A stretch of DNA of 59,733 nucleotides, taken from contig DAGH01000006.1 of NCBI GenBank assembly GCA_002495675.1, positions 64,781 to 124,513 of the forward strand, written 5' to 3'. The position numbers were made by a program, and so were the translations under genes. The stretch's first letter is position 1. Each line of letters begins with the position of its first letter. This document shows, piece after piece, positions 17,208 to 26,023 of the stretch. Source of the DNA: Euryarchaeota archaeon UBA182. GTDB taxonomy: Archaea > Thermoplasmatota > Poseidoniia > Poseidoniales > Thalassarchaeaceae. The notes beneath the pieces were generated by a model, which was not told the origin of the DNA, did not search any database, and worked only from the letters and a program-made list of their open reading frames with translations.

Positions 17208-18449
17208 TTATCTCCTTTTAGAAGCATGGTGACTGGGATGTATCTGGAGGATTGGGTCAAGCTCCCCTCTCCCTGTATGTAAGATTTCAATACAATCTCC
17301 CACAAGATGTATGCTGCCCATTACCATTATCCCAGTCCCCTTATCTCTAGAAACGCTGCTTGCTAATTTAATCGCCTCTTTCATATCAATTGGCAAGGAT
17401 ACCGCAGCCCCCGTTCCAAGAGCATTCACAATATTATGTTGATTCTCAGGAGGAAGCCTACCATGTTTTGGTTCTAGAATTAGAACATGCTCAATCATTT
17501 TGCGTTCAATTGCAGCTTTGACCGGGGCCAGTACCCTGTGAAGATTTTGTTTCTTTGTCAATCCAATGATGAGTGTGGTGGGTTTCTTCAGCCTAGTCAT
17601 CTCTGATAGTATACTTTCGTAGTTATGGGCAGCACTCAGGAATATCTCGTTATTTCCAAATCGATATGAGCTAGAGTCCCTGCCTGGCCACAGAGGATCT
17701 TCATGATCAACTTCCCAGCCTAGCATATCCCCTATCGCGACTGCCATTGACCTGCTGATTACCCAAGGGGAGTCTCGGTTTCCGGGGCTATGAATTATCA
17801 AATCGCCGCCGATAATCCTTCGCGCTTCATCCACAAGATCGGAGTGTTCCGTGTTGAGCATCACCAAAGGCACACCCTCTCGATGAATTCCTGCCTTTTC
17901 CCTAAGAATGTGAATCAGCGTAGGGCCAAGTACCTCCATGTGGTCTTCTGAGATTGTTGTTATGGCACAGAGGTCTGCCTGAACGCAACTCGTCGCATCC
18001 AGCCTTCCTCCCAACCCTGTCTCAATGATTGCTCTCCCTATCTTTGCTCTTCGAAATGCGAGCATTGCAACGAGCATCGTTTTCTCAAAATACGTGACCT
18101 CGATCTCGGGCTCCTTCTCTGAAGCTAGCCTTATCTCAGAAAGGGATAAGTCAAATTCCTCTGAGCTAATTGGTCTTCCATCGATCCTCACTCTCTCCTC
18201 AACACGCACTAGGTGAGGAGAACTGAACATTCCCATCAGAACGCCATTTGCCGCGCCTCTTGCCGAAAGGTGTGCACAAAGGGATCCCTTTCCGTTCGTG
18301 CCTGCTACATGGATTGAAGGAAATGAGGACTCGGGGTTTGATAATCGACTCAAAATATCCTTGATATGCTCAAGTCCCAGTCGCATCCGCTTCTTGCCGG
18401 GGGTAGGAGCCAGCCAGCTACGAAGTTCATCGTGAGACCATTCTGCCAT
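17208..18449 (-). CDS. folC: Folylpolyglutamate / dihydrofolate synthase
   Basis: About 413 residues of the Mur-ligase-like FolC family, which adds glutamate to folates and may also make dihydrofolate. ATP-binding P-loop is HVAGTNGKGS, followed by MFSSPHLVRVEERVRI, IETGLGGRLDAT and TTISEDHMEVLG. The C-terminal glutamate-ligase domain is complete. The ATG at 18449 is preferred over a GTG 18 bases upstream. The start lies 37 bases from the divergent presenilin-like gene, so the two share a compact promoter region. Confidence 0.92.
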   Translation of the reverse strand: MAEWSHDELRSWLAPTPGKKRMRLGLEHIKDILSRLSNPESSFPSIHVAGTNGKGSLCAHLSARGAANGVLMGMFSSPHLVRVEERVRIDGRPISSEEFDLSLSEIRLASEKEPEIEVTYFEKTMLVAMLAFRRAKIGRAIIETGLGGRLDATSCVQADLCAITTISEDHMEVLGPTLIHILREKAGIHREGVPLVMLNTEHSDLVDEARRIIGGDLIIHSPGNRDSPWVISRSMAVAIGDMLGWEVDHEDPLWPGRDSSSYRFGNNEIFLSAAHNYESILSEMTRLKKPTTLIIGLTKKQNLHRVLAPVKAAIERKMIEHVLILEPKHGRLPPENQHNIVNALGTGAAVSLPIDMKEAIKLASSVSRDKGTGIMVMGSIHLVGDCIEILHTGRGELDPILQIHPSHHASKRR

Positions 18450-18486
18450 GCATCGACGACGGGTCACCCTGATATGATCCTAGACT

Positions 18487-19566
18487 ATGGGGGTCACCAT
18501 GGCAGACAAAAAAATGGGAGGAATGGCCTGGACTTCGATGATCGGAATGGCAGGAATGTTCGTGGCGACCATTTGTATTGGGATATTTATTCAGCCTGCA
18601 TGGAACTTCGAGGAGGCCAAAGCCTTCGGGGAAGAAGGATCCACAGAGGCTAAAAATATCATATTCGAACTGATAATGATCTTCCTTTTCACAGCACTTG
18701 TGATATGGCTCGCAAGAAAAGGACTTCAAGCCGCAATAAAATACTTCATTCTTTTCGCACTATGGGTATCAATGCTGTACGCTACAGTGCCAATATTCGC
18801 ATTGATCGGAGGACTTGCCGGCATGGAAGGTCAAGACCCTTGGGGGTTCGCCTTCTTTGCTTCCCCTGTCGTTTCACTTTTATCCATAGTCGCACTTTAC
18901 AAGTATCCCGAGTGGTGGGTTGTGAACAGTGTTGGAATGGTAGTAGGCTCGGGCGTTATCGTGATGCTTGGGATTAGTTTCGTCCCAGTACTGATTTGTG
19001 TATTCATGATTGCAGCTGCAATTTACGACTACTGGGCGGTGCATCGATCCAAGCACATGCTTGAGCTAGCCGACACAATGATCGATCTGAAACTCCCAGT
19101 TGTCCTAGTCGCACCAAAGGACACAAGCTACAGCTTCATTGGGAAAAAGGGAGACATGAAACCAGGGGAGGGCATAGAACGCCGAGGTCAACCTGGTGCA
19201 TCAGGAATTCCCCCGAGCCCAGATAGTGAGAATAGTGGTGGAAAGGGTCGTGACGCCCTATTCATGGGATTAGGAGATGTCATATTCCCGGGGATGCTTG
19301 TAATTTCTAGCCTAACCTACATGCCAGAAGTAGGAGGGGAGGTGTTCAACCCATACGGCACCATGTACCTCGGTCAACTCTTGGTCGCGCTAGGGACCCT
19401 GCTAGGTGGCCTAGTAGGTTACGCAGGATTGATGACATTCGTCGCCAAGGGGGAAGCACAACCAGGTCTCCCGCTTCTAAACGGAGGAGCAATCATGGGA
19501 TACATAATTTCAGGAATCATATTCGTGGGTCCAACAGCGCTTTGGCAAAACATATCGTTGTTCTGA
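18487..19566 (+). CDS. Presenilin / signal peptide peptidase-like aspartyl protease
   Basis: A 359-residue protein with about nine hydrophobic segments. The intramembrane aspartyl protease signature is visible: YDYW with Tyr180-Asp181 in one helix, GLGD with Asp264 in the next (GLGDVIFPGMLVIS), and a PAL-like LPLLNGG at 328-334. It would cut membrane-spanning segments, for example leftover signal peptides. A hydrophilic loop of about 60 residues lies between the two Asp helices, as in the family. Pro-Leu-Leu replaces the canonical Pro-Ala-Leu. Another ATG at 18499 would drop four residues. Confidence 0.9.
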   Translation: MGVTMADKKMGGMAWTSMIGMAGMFVATICIGIFIQPAWNFEEAKAFGEEGSTEAKNIIFELIMIFLFTALVIWLARKGLQAAIKYFILFALWVSMLYATVPIFALIGGLAGMEGQDPWGFAFFASPVVSLLSIVALYKYPEWWVVNSVGMVVGSGVIVMLGISFVPVLICVFMIAAAIYDYWAVHRSKHMLELADTMIDLKLPVVLVAPKDTSYSFIGKKGDMKPGEGIERRGQPGASGIPPSPDSENSGGKGRDALFMGLGDVIFPGMLVISSLTYMPEVGGEVFNPYGTMYLGQLLVALGTLLGGLVGYAGLMTFVAKGEAQPGLPLLNGGAIMGYIISGIIFVGPTALWQNISLF

Positions 19567-19621
19567 CCCGGCAATCGCCGAATCCCTCAAGAAAGCCGGT
19601 TATCACCCAGCGCCGGGACCA

Positions 19622-20902
19622 ATGCTGGACATACAGATATTCCGAGATGATCCTGATAGAATCAGGGCTGATTTTTCCAAACGAGGTATCGATGGCTCCA
19701 TCATTGATGAAGTTCTTCTCTTAGATGATAGGTGGAGGGAAGTTAGGTTTGAGGTAGATCAACTCAGAAAATCCCGGAACTCAGCCGCCAGGATGATCTC
19801 TGAGGCCAAGAAGAAAGGGGATGAAGGAGAGGTCAAATCAATACTTGGTGAGGTAAGCAATTTAGGGTCCAAAATTGAGAGCCTAGAAGAGGAGGCAGAA
19901 CGATTAATTTCCAAAAGGGACTCAATAAGAATGCAGATACCCAATCTACTACATGAGGCCGTGCCAACCGGAGAGAATGATCAGAAAAACGTTGAAATCA
20001 GCAGGCATGGTGAATCCCCGATCTTTAATTTCGAGCCAAAGACGCATAATGAACTCATAGAAATGAATCGGTGGGTTGACCTTCCCAGGGCAGGTAAAAT
20101 TACTGGGTCTCGGCAGTATTTCCTCATGGGGGATCTTGCTAGGCTTGAAATGGCTCTTCAACAGTACTCTGCAGACTTTCTCATCGACAGGGGTTACACG
20201 CTAGTACAACCACCCTTGATGATGAACAGGAAGGCGTACGAGGGTGTCACAGATCTATCTGACTTCGAGACTGTAATGTATGGGATAGAGCCCGATGGAT
20301 ATTATCTCATAGCTACAAGTGAACATCCTCTTACCGCCATGATGATGGATGAGGTTATCGAACCCGCCAATCTGCCAATCAAGATGGTGGGAGTGAGTCC
20401 ATGCTTTCGCAGAGAGGTCGGGGCCCATGGGATGTCTGACAGGGGAATTTGGAGAGTTCATCAGTTTACCAAAGTCGAACAGGTGATCATCTGCAAGCCC
20501 GAGGAATCGTGGGGCTATCATACTGAATTATTAGGCAACGCGAAGGACCTATGGGACAGTTTAGGCCTCCACTATCGCGTCGTCGATATCTGTACGGGGG
20601 ACATTGGCACTGTTGCATCACGAAAATATGACCTAGAGGCGTGGTTGCCGGGAGCAGGAGAATTCAAGGAAGTGGTTTCCTGTTCAAACTGCACCGATTA
20701 TCAGGCAAATAGACTCAAGATGAGGTATAGGAAGAGTGGTGGAAACGAGGCCGTTCATACACTAAACTCCACTGCTGTTGCGACCAGTCGGGCGCTCGTC
20801 GCTATCATAGAACAATACCAGACAAACAATGGGGCTGTAATCGTACCGGATGTTCTGATACCATGGATGCGCGGGAAGAAAATCCTGGAACCGAATCAAT
20901 AG
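19622..20902 (+). CDS. serS: Seryl-tRNA synthetase
   Basis: A 426-residue class II synthetase charging tRNA-Ser. An N-terminal long coiled coil (about residues 30-100) binds the tRNA. The catalytic domain shows motif 2 (VSPCFRREVGAHG), the serine-specific SEHPLTA loop and motif 3 (LNSTAVATSRALVAIIEQYQ). It is the common bacterial/eukaryotic type, not the methanogen-type SerRS, and its length is normal. It follows the presenilin-like gene by 55 bases. The region between them is open in this frame but offers no start codon. Confidence 0.97.
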   Translation: MLDIQIFRDDPDRIRADFSKRGIDGSIIDEVLLLDDRWREVRFEVDQLRKSRNSAARMISEAKKKGDEGEVKSILGEVSNLGSKIESLEEEAERLISKRDSIRMQIPNLLHEAVPTGENDQKNVEISRHGESPIFNFEPKTHNELIEMNRWVDLPRAGKITGSRQYFLMGDLARLEMALQQYSADFLIDRGYTLVQPPLMMNRKAYEGVTDLSDFETVMYGIEPDGYYLIATSEHPLTAMMMDEVIEPANLPIKMVGVSPCFRREVGAHGMSDRGIWRVHQFTKVEQVIICKPEESWGYHTELLGNAKDLWDSLGLHYRVVDICTGDIGTVASRKYDLEAWLPGAGEFKEVVSCSNCTDYQANRLKMRYRKSGGNEAVHTLNSTAVATSRALVAIIEQYQTNNGAVIVPDVLIPWMRGKKILEPNQ

Positions 20903-20925
20903 GATTTAACCTGCATTAGCCATTT

Positions 20926-21177
20926 TCAATCCACATCGCCCTTATTTTTCGATCTGTCCTGGAACCATAGGTTGATTCGCTTGAAAATGATCCTACTAAC
21001 AACCATGGAGATCAGTAGGAAGATGATGCTAGTCCACCATGGGGCATCATCGCTCGTTGCGAGTAGAAGCGTGATCAGAAGTATTAACGCGCCGTAGACT
21101 GCCCTGAATGCTGAGTAGATCAATACCCCTCTAAACCATGGCGAGGCCGATATTCGATTCCATGAAGGGAGGGGCAT
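20926..21177 (-). CDS. Small two-helix membrane protein
   Basis: An 83-residue protein with two hydrophobic helices (about residues 16-39 and 49-66) and a basic, charged C-terminus (DRSKNKGDVD). No motif or family is recognised. ATG at 21177 is used; the longer version needs a TTG. It converges on serS with 23 bases between stops and diverges from the symporter gene, so it is likely its own unit. Confidence 0.6.
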   Translation of the reverse strand: MPLPSWNRISASPWFRGVLIYSAFRAVYGALILLITLLLATSDDAPWWTSIIFLLISMVVSRIIFKRINLWFQDRSKNKGDVD

Positions 21178-21256
21178 AAATTTCAACGGTCAGCCGCTTC
21201 TCAAAGTCATGTCGGATGCAAGGCATTGATCATGGGGTGGCTCCCCAGACAGATCA

Positions 21257-23416
21257 ATGGAGATCATCCTGATCCTCTCATTCCTCCTATTCATGGGCTT
21301 CTTCGCAGCCGTGGGCCTTTCCTCGATCCGAGTCAAGGAGAACACCACGGATGATTACTTGGTTGCTGGGCGTGGAATGCACCCGGGCTTGGCGGCATTG
21401 TCAGCTGTTAGTACCTGGAACAGTGGATACATGTTCATCGGGTTTATTGGTTTCACGTATACCATCGGCTATTCTGTCATTTGGATCGGTCTCGCATCCA
21501 CAATTGGACAGATTGTGGCATGGATATGGTTGTACAAATTCATCCAGGAGCAAGCGAATGAGAGGGGCGTTCGATCGCTCTCATCCCTCGTATCTCGTGT
21601 CAGTGGGGCTCCTGAGGCTAAGTTGGCAGCCGCGCTGTCAGTTCTGTTTCTGTCAGTTTACGCTGCAGCTCAACTAACGTCCGGAGGAAAGGCGCTGTTT
21701 GCGATGATGGGGTGGTCCGAGCTAATTGGCATTTTAATTGGATTTATTCTGGTTGTTGCTTATTGTTATGCGGGAGGAATTCGCGCATCGATTTGGACTG
21801 ATGCGGCCCAATCCTGTGTCATGATCGTGGGGTCTGTCCTACTTTGTTGGGTTGCAATGGGCGAAGTCGGTGGCTTCAATGGGCTCCATGATGGTCTAAA
21901 TTCTCAAAATGAAAACCTCACTAATATGTTTCCACCGGACCTGAAACTTGGAGTGACGCTTTGGGTTTTTGCGTTCTTCCTAGGGGGACTTGGAGTGGCC
22001 GGCCAACCACAGGTCGTCTCTAGGGTAATGACGCTCGGAACCGATAGGGACAGAAAGGAGGCCATGATTTGGTTTTTCGTCTGGCAAACACCGTTCATTT
22101 TACTCATGCTCATTATTGGGCTTGCAAGTCGGGTGACCTTCACATCATCGGATTTTGATCCCGAGTTAGGCCTGCCGATGATGGCCATGGAGACCCTGGG
22201 GCCTTTTTGGGTAGGCTTGATTCTAGCTTCCATTTTTGCGGCGACGATGTCCACTGCAGACAGCCAAGTATTGGCTTGTACTGCTGCCATCACTGATGAC
22301 ATAATTCCGAAATGGAGCCAAAATCATACGATGACAAAAGTAGTCACATTACTTGTGGCCTTACTCGCAACCACAATTTCAATTGTCGGTCAATACATTC
22401 CCGGTGGAGACTCGGTGTTTGCACTGGTGGTTCTAGCAGTTTATGGCCTTGGAGGGATATTCATCCCAATGCTGACCATTCGATGGATGGGGTACGAGCC
22501 TGACACCTTTCACTCAATCGTGATGATGATTTCAGCATTAGTGGCTGTCATTGTTTGGAGGCTTATCGGACTTAACAATGAGATTTTTGAATCTGTCCCA
22601 GGGATGGGTGCTGCCTTCGCGGCTCACTTCATCATGAGTCGAACAAGGACACCTGATTCTTCCCCACTTGGTCGGTATGCCATGCCAAGTGGTCGTGTTA
22701 TCGGAATATCCGCGATGATTATTCTAGCCCCTATGTCAGCTGCCGAGGTCGGCTATTTCCTTAGCCGATCTGAAGATAGTGGGACCCTGGGGGGTGTTGG
22801 AAATTATACAGTTATCCTTCAAATCGAGAATGTGGTACTTGTCGAAGATGAGGAATACATTGCAGATGGGGATGTGATTGATTTTGACTACCTGTTCACT
22901 CAAGTCGATCGAGAAGATGGTTTTCATGTCGCAGAAGTGCAAATGGTTTGGACCTATGATGAGACAAACGAGGAAGCTGATCCAAATTCATTCCAAGAAC
23001 AAGCAGCATGTGCAGTCAACCCTGGCAACGACGCAATGGACTCAACTATCGGAGAATTGGAACATAATGGCTTCTTTTCAACGGCACAGGGTGATGAGGT
23101 GACAGGCATAGGAATTGTAAATGAGGAGTTCTGGTCTGGTTTTTCATGGTTAGTCACCGTATCGGGTGCATTATCTGGTGATGATCTGGGCAACGGGACT
23201 CAAGCTTGGAATATATCAGGTCTTTCCGAGGGCGAGATTCGAGAGAACTTGAGTTCCTCGGGGGATCAATACGGTGATTACGCTCTATCCCTAGGAGTCG
23301 AAGCCAATAGTGGTGGGAATGGTCAATGTCCACATAGCGATGATGGTGAAGAGGTTAGGTACGAGTTGAGGGTGATTCTCATGAGTTTTGAAGTCGAGAA
23401 AAATGAGATAGGCTGA
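21257..23416 (+). CDS. Sodium:solute symporter with extra extracytoplasmic C-terminal domain
   Basis: A 719-residue protein. Residues 1-500 are a PutP/SSF-type transporter with about 12-13 helices, including the DDYLVAGRGM start, STWNSGYMFIGFIGF, SLSSLVSR, and GQPQVVSRVM. Sodium-driven uptake of an amino acid or similar solute is expected, but the substrate is not determined by the sequence. After the last helix (near residue 500) comes a hydrophilic, acidic region of about 215 residues, rich in strands, with three Cys and no membrane segment. A typical SSF transporter ends near 500 residues, so this is a fusion with an outer domain of unknown function. Confidence 0.88.
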   Translation: MEIILILSFLLFMGFFAAVGLSSIRVKENTTDDYLVAGRGMHPGLAALSAVSTWNSGYMFIGFIGFTYTIGYSVIWIGLASTIGQIVAWIWLYKFIQEQANERGVRSLSSLVSRVSGAPEAKLAAALSVLFLSVYAAAQLTSGGKALFAMMGWSELIGILIGFILVVAYCYAGGIRASIWTDAAQSCVMIVGSVLLCWVAMGEVGGFNGLHDGLNSQNENLTNMFPPDLKLGVTLWVFAFFLGGLGVAGQPQVVSRVMTLGTDRDRKEAMIWFFVWQTPFILLMLIIGLASRVTFTSSDFDPELGLPMMAMETLGPFWVGLILASIFAATMSTADSQVLACTAAITDDIIPKWSQNHTMTKVVTLLVALLATTISIVGQYIPGGDSVFALVVLAVYGLGGIFIPMLTIRWMGYEPDTFHSIVMMISALVAVIVWRLIGLNNEIFESVPGMGAAFAAHFIMSRTRTPDSSPLGRYAMPSGRVIGISAMIILAPMSAAEVGYFLSRSEDSGTLGGVGNYTVILQIENVVLVEDEEYIADGDVIDFDYLFTQVDREDGFHVAEVQMVWTYDETNEEADPNSFQEQAACAVNPGNDAMDSTIGELEHNGFFSTAQGDEVTGIGIVNEEFWSGFSWLVTVSGALSGDDLGNGTQAWNISGLSEGEIRENLSSSGDQYGDYALSLGVEANSGGNGQCPHSDDGEEVRYELRVILMSFEVEKNEIG

Positions 23417-23477
23417 AGTAAACTTGTAGTAGTCACAATCTTTTGGATATCATGATGAGTGAGGCTGGGGGGCGAAT

Positions 23478-23912
23478 ATGATGGCCTACCGAGCGCCTCC
23501 AGCATCAACCCCTGCCGTGCGAAAGGTAATGCAGGGAAACAAAAGCAAGAATACCAAGCCCGAGATCCACGTCAGAGAAGCGCTCAGAGAAGCAGGATTC
23601 CCTGGATATAGGCTTCATTGGAGGATAGATGATGAGGAAGGGAGGTACGTCTGCAGACCCGATGTTTCGTACCCGGGTAGGAGACTGGCCATTTTTGTAC
23701 ATGGTTGTTTTTGGCATCGATGTCCACGATGTGAGTTGCCGATACCAAAGAGTAACCAAGACTATTGGAAGGAGAAATTCGAGAAAAATTATCTTCGAGA
23801 TGCCAAAAAAAAGGCGGAGTTGCAAAGACTAGGGTGGAGGGTCGTGGTAATCTGGGAGTGTGAGTTATCCGATACAGGATCTGATGAATTGGCGCGGTCC
23901 ATGGGTCTGTGA
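23478..23912 (+). CDS. vsr: Very short patch repair (Vsr) endonuclease
   Basis: A 144-residue nuclease that nicks next to T:G mismatches made by deamination of 5-methylcytosine. Signature stretches are MQGNKSKNTKPE (18-29), CRPDVSYP with catalytic Asp62, FVHGCFWHRCP with His75 and His80 and zinc-binding Cys residues, NQDYWKEKFEKN and GWRVVVIWECEL. The match is near full length. Neither the usual neighbour, a cytosine DNA methyltransferase, nor any restriction gene is visible nearby. The gene ends two bases before the convergent biotin-carrier gene. Confidence 0.93.
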   Translation: MMAYRAPPASTPAVRKVMQGNKSKNTKPEIHVREALREAGFPGYRLHWRIDDEEGRYVCRPDVSYPGRRLAIFVHGCFWHRCPRCELPIPKSNQDYWKEKFEKNYLRDAKKKAELQRLGWRVVVIWECELSDTGSDELARSMGL

Positions 23913-23914
23913 TT

Positions 23915-24412
23915 TCACTCAGAGATTGATATTAGAACAGATCCCATTTCGACTCTTTCGCCTTCGTGATAGTGGATTACTTCGATCTTCCCTGCTTGAG
24001 GGGCTATTATCTGATGCTCCATCTTCATAGCTTCCAATACCATCAGTGGTTGGCCCTTCCGTACTTTCTGTCCGATATCGACTTTCACTTGCCTAACGAT
24101 GCCAGGCATTGGTGCCGTCAACCCTCCCTGATCCTCAATTGTGGACTTGGAATTATGCAGAACTTTGTTCACAACGAACGTTTGGCCAGAAACAGTAATC
24201 CACCAAGAATCTCCAACTTTCGAGATCTTTGGATTGAGCTTGTTGCCATCCTCATTGACATATATGTTGTCCGATTGTTTATCATAAGTTATGGTGACAT
24301 TTGATTGGATGGTCTCATCGCCGCACTTCAATTGCGCAACTGAGGCTCGCCCACCGTCCATCAATAGCCTGACTGACCAAACTTTGTCACTGTTATCTGA
24401 TTTCCACTTCAT
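23915..24412 (-). CDS. Biotin carboxyl carrier subunit of acyl-CoA carboxylase
   Basis: A 165-residue protein whose C-terminal 80 residues form the biotinyl domain. Lys130 in LEAMKMEH is the biotin attachment site and APMPGIVRQV is the typical opening. The first 90 residues form a strand-rich domain such as links carrier and carboxylase in acyl-CoA carboxylases. It is the last gene of the carboxylase operon, nine bases after biotin carboxylase, where many bacteria fuse the two. Confidence 0.93.
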   Translation of the reverse strand: MKWKSDNSDKVWSVRLLMDGGRASVAQLKCGDETIQSNVTITYDKQSDNIYVNEDGNKLNPKISKVGDSWWITVSGQTFVVNKVLHNSKSTIEDQGGLTAPMPGIVRQVKVDIGQKVRKGQPLMVLEAMKMEHQIIAPQAGKIEVIHYHEGERVEMGSVLISISE

Positions 24413-24421
24413 AACAATGCC

Positions 24422-25954
24422 TCATGGGAACCTCTTGGTGAGGGTCGTGAATGGATCATATTCGTGACCTGAGTGATTGTCTTGATTGTCGAGAAGAGCT
24501 CCTTTTGACTTATTCAACCCGAACCTCTCGGCAGCAGTGGCGATAATCTCGATCAGGCCTGTTGAGATCTCGTTTTGAATTTGATTTGGGGGTCTGCCTT
24601 CCAAGTAGTCAGTTGTGACGCCCGGTCCACGAAAGGTCTCTGTGTTGAGTATCTCCCTACAGAATTCTATGTTTGACTTGACGCCATGGAGTATCGTCTC
24701 TGAGAGTGCCTGATCGAGTCTTTGGATGGCTGAGTCCCTATCTGGGGCGTGAACAATTATCTTTGCCAGCATGGGATCAAAAGACGTAGTGACCTCATCA
24801 CCTTTCCTAACACCAGAATCTACCCTTACCCCAGGTCCAACTGGTGTATCGAATCTGGCTATTGGACCAATTGACGGCAAGAATCCCGTGGAGGGGTCCT
24901 CGGCGTATATTCTGGCTTCCATGGCATGGCCGCTCAAGGATACCTCGTCCTGACTTAGTTGCAGTTCGATTCCAGCCGCAGCCATCAACTGCATGTGAAC
25001 GAGGTCCAAGCCGGTCACAAGCTCAGTGACTGGGTGCTCTACTTGCAGTCTCGTGTTCATTTCTAGGAAGTAGAATTCTTTCTGGGGACTGAGGAGGAAT
25101 TCTACTGTTCCAGCACCCTCGTAATTTACAGCACGAGCGGCTTGAATCGCTGCAATGCCCATCTTCTTCCTAAGCTCTGGGTCAACAGCAGGGGATGGTG
25201 CTTCTTCAATCACCTTCTGGTGCCGCCTTTGCAGTGAGCAGTCCCTTTCATTCAAGTGAATCACATTACCGTGGCTGTCTGCGAAAATCTGGATCTCTAT
25301 GTGCCTCGCGCCACCTAGAAGACTCTCGACATACACCGTACCATTCCCAAAAGCTGCGGTCGCCTCCCTAGAAGCGGCTTGGTATTCGGTTCTGAGCAAT
25401 TTCGGCTCATTTACCACCCTCATGCCCTTCCCACCCCCGCCTGCGCTGGCTTTGAGAAGAAGTGGGTATCCTACTTCTGCAGCAGCCGCTGCCAGTTGAG
25501 GCAGTGGGTCCTCCCCATCTGAAATGCTAATTGACCTCCCGGGGATCACCGGGACCTGCGCTTTGATCATTGATTCCCGAGCTCTTATTTTGTCCCCCAT
25601 CAACCTGATCGCCTCGGGAGGGGGACCGATCCAAATCAAGCCCGATTCCAATACTGCCTTGGCAAAGTCCGCCCTCTCGGATAGGAAACCATAGCCGGGA
25701 TGTATCGCATCAGCACCAGTCCTCCTGGCCGCATTGATGATTGCTTCTGTCGAGAGGTAGGTCGACATTAGGTCTTCTCCCCTTAGGTGTTCGACATTGT
25801 CAGCATACTCCAAATGCATTCCATCCCGGTCAATGTCATTATGTATTGCTATGCCCCTCAACCCACATTCTCGCAGTGCTTTCAATATTCGAACCGCTAT
25901 CTCACCACGGTTTGCGACGAGCACGGACTCGTAGGGCTTGGGAGAGTTTGTCAT
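24422..25954 (-). CDS. Biotin carboxylase subunit of acyl-CoA carboxylase
   Basis: About 510 residues. This ATP-grasp enzyme carboxylates biotin using bicarbonate. VLVANRGEIAVRIL opens the pre-ATP-grasp domain. IHPGYGFLSE, KASAGGGGKGMRVV (ATP loop), ERDCSLQRRHQKVIEEAPSP and EMNTRLQVEHPVTE are diagnostic. The C-terminal domain is complete, with a charged tail of about 60 residues. The ATG at 25954 places the first family motif near residue 10; ATGs at 25972 and 26011 would add 6 or 19 residues. Partner genes flank it on the same strand. Confidence 0.95.
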   Translation of the reverse strand: MTNSPKPYESVLVANRGEIAVRILKALRECGLRGIAIHNDIDRDGMHLEYADNVEHLRGEDLMSTYLSTEAIINAARRTGADAIHPGYGFLSERADFAKAVLESGLIWIGPPPEAIRLMGDKIRARESMIKAQVPVIPGRSISISDGEDPLPQLAAAAAEVGYPLLLKASAGGGGKGMRVVNEPKLLRTEYQAASREATAAFGNGTVYVESLLGGARHIEIQIFADSHGNVIHLNERDCSLQRRHQKVIEEAPSPAVDPELRKKMGIAAIQAARAVNYEGAGTVEFLLSPQKEFYFLEMNTRLQVEHPVTELVTGLDLVHMQLMAAAGIELQLSQDEVSLSGHAMEARIYAEDPSTGFLPSIGPIARFDTPVGPGVRVDSGVRKGDEVTTSFDPMLAKIIVHAPDRDSAIQRLDQALSETILHGVKSNIEFCREILNTETFRGPGVTTDYLEGRPPNQIQNEISTGLIEIIATAAERFGLNKSKGALLDNQDNHSGHEYDPFTTLTKRFP

Positions 25955-26023
25955 CCACGCCGCAGGTCGCATGTGATTACCGCACACTGATGGTTGCTTC
26001 AATGGTTCCATTCCTCGGCCATC

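Noticed and set aside
19565..19621. In-frame open stretch just upstream of serS
   Set aside because: There is no start codon in it and SerRS proteins begin at the ATG used.
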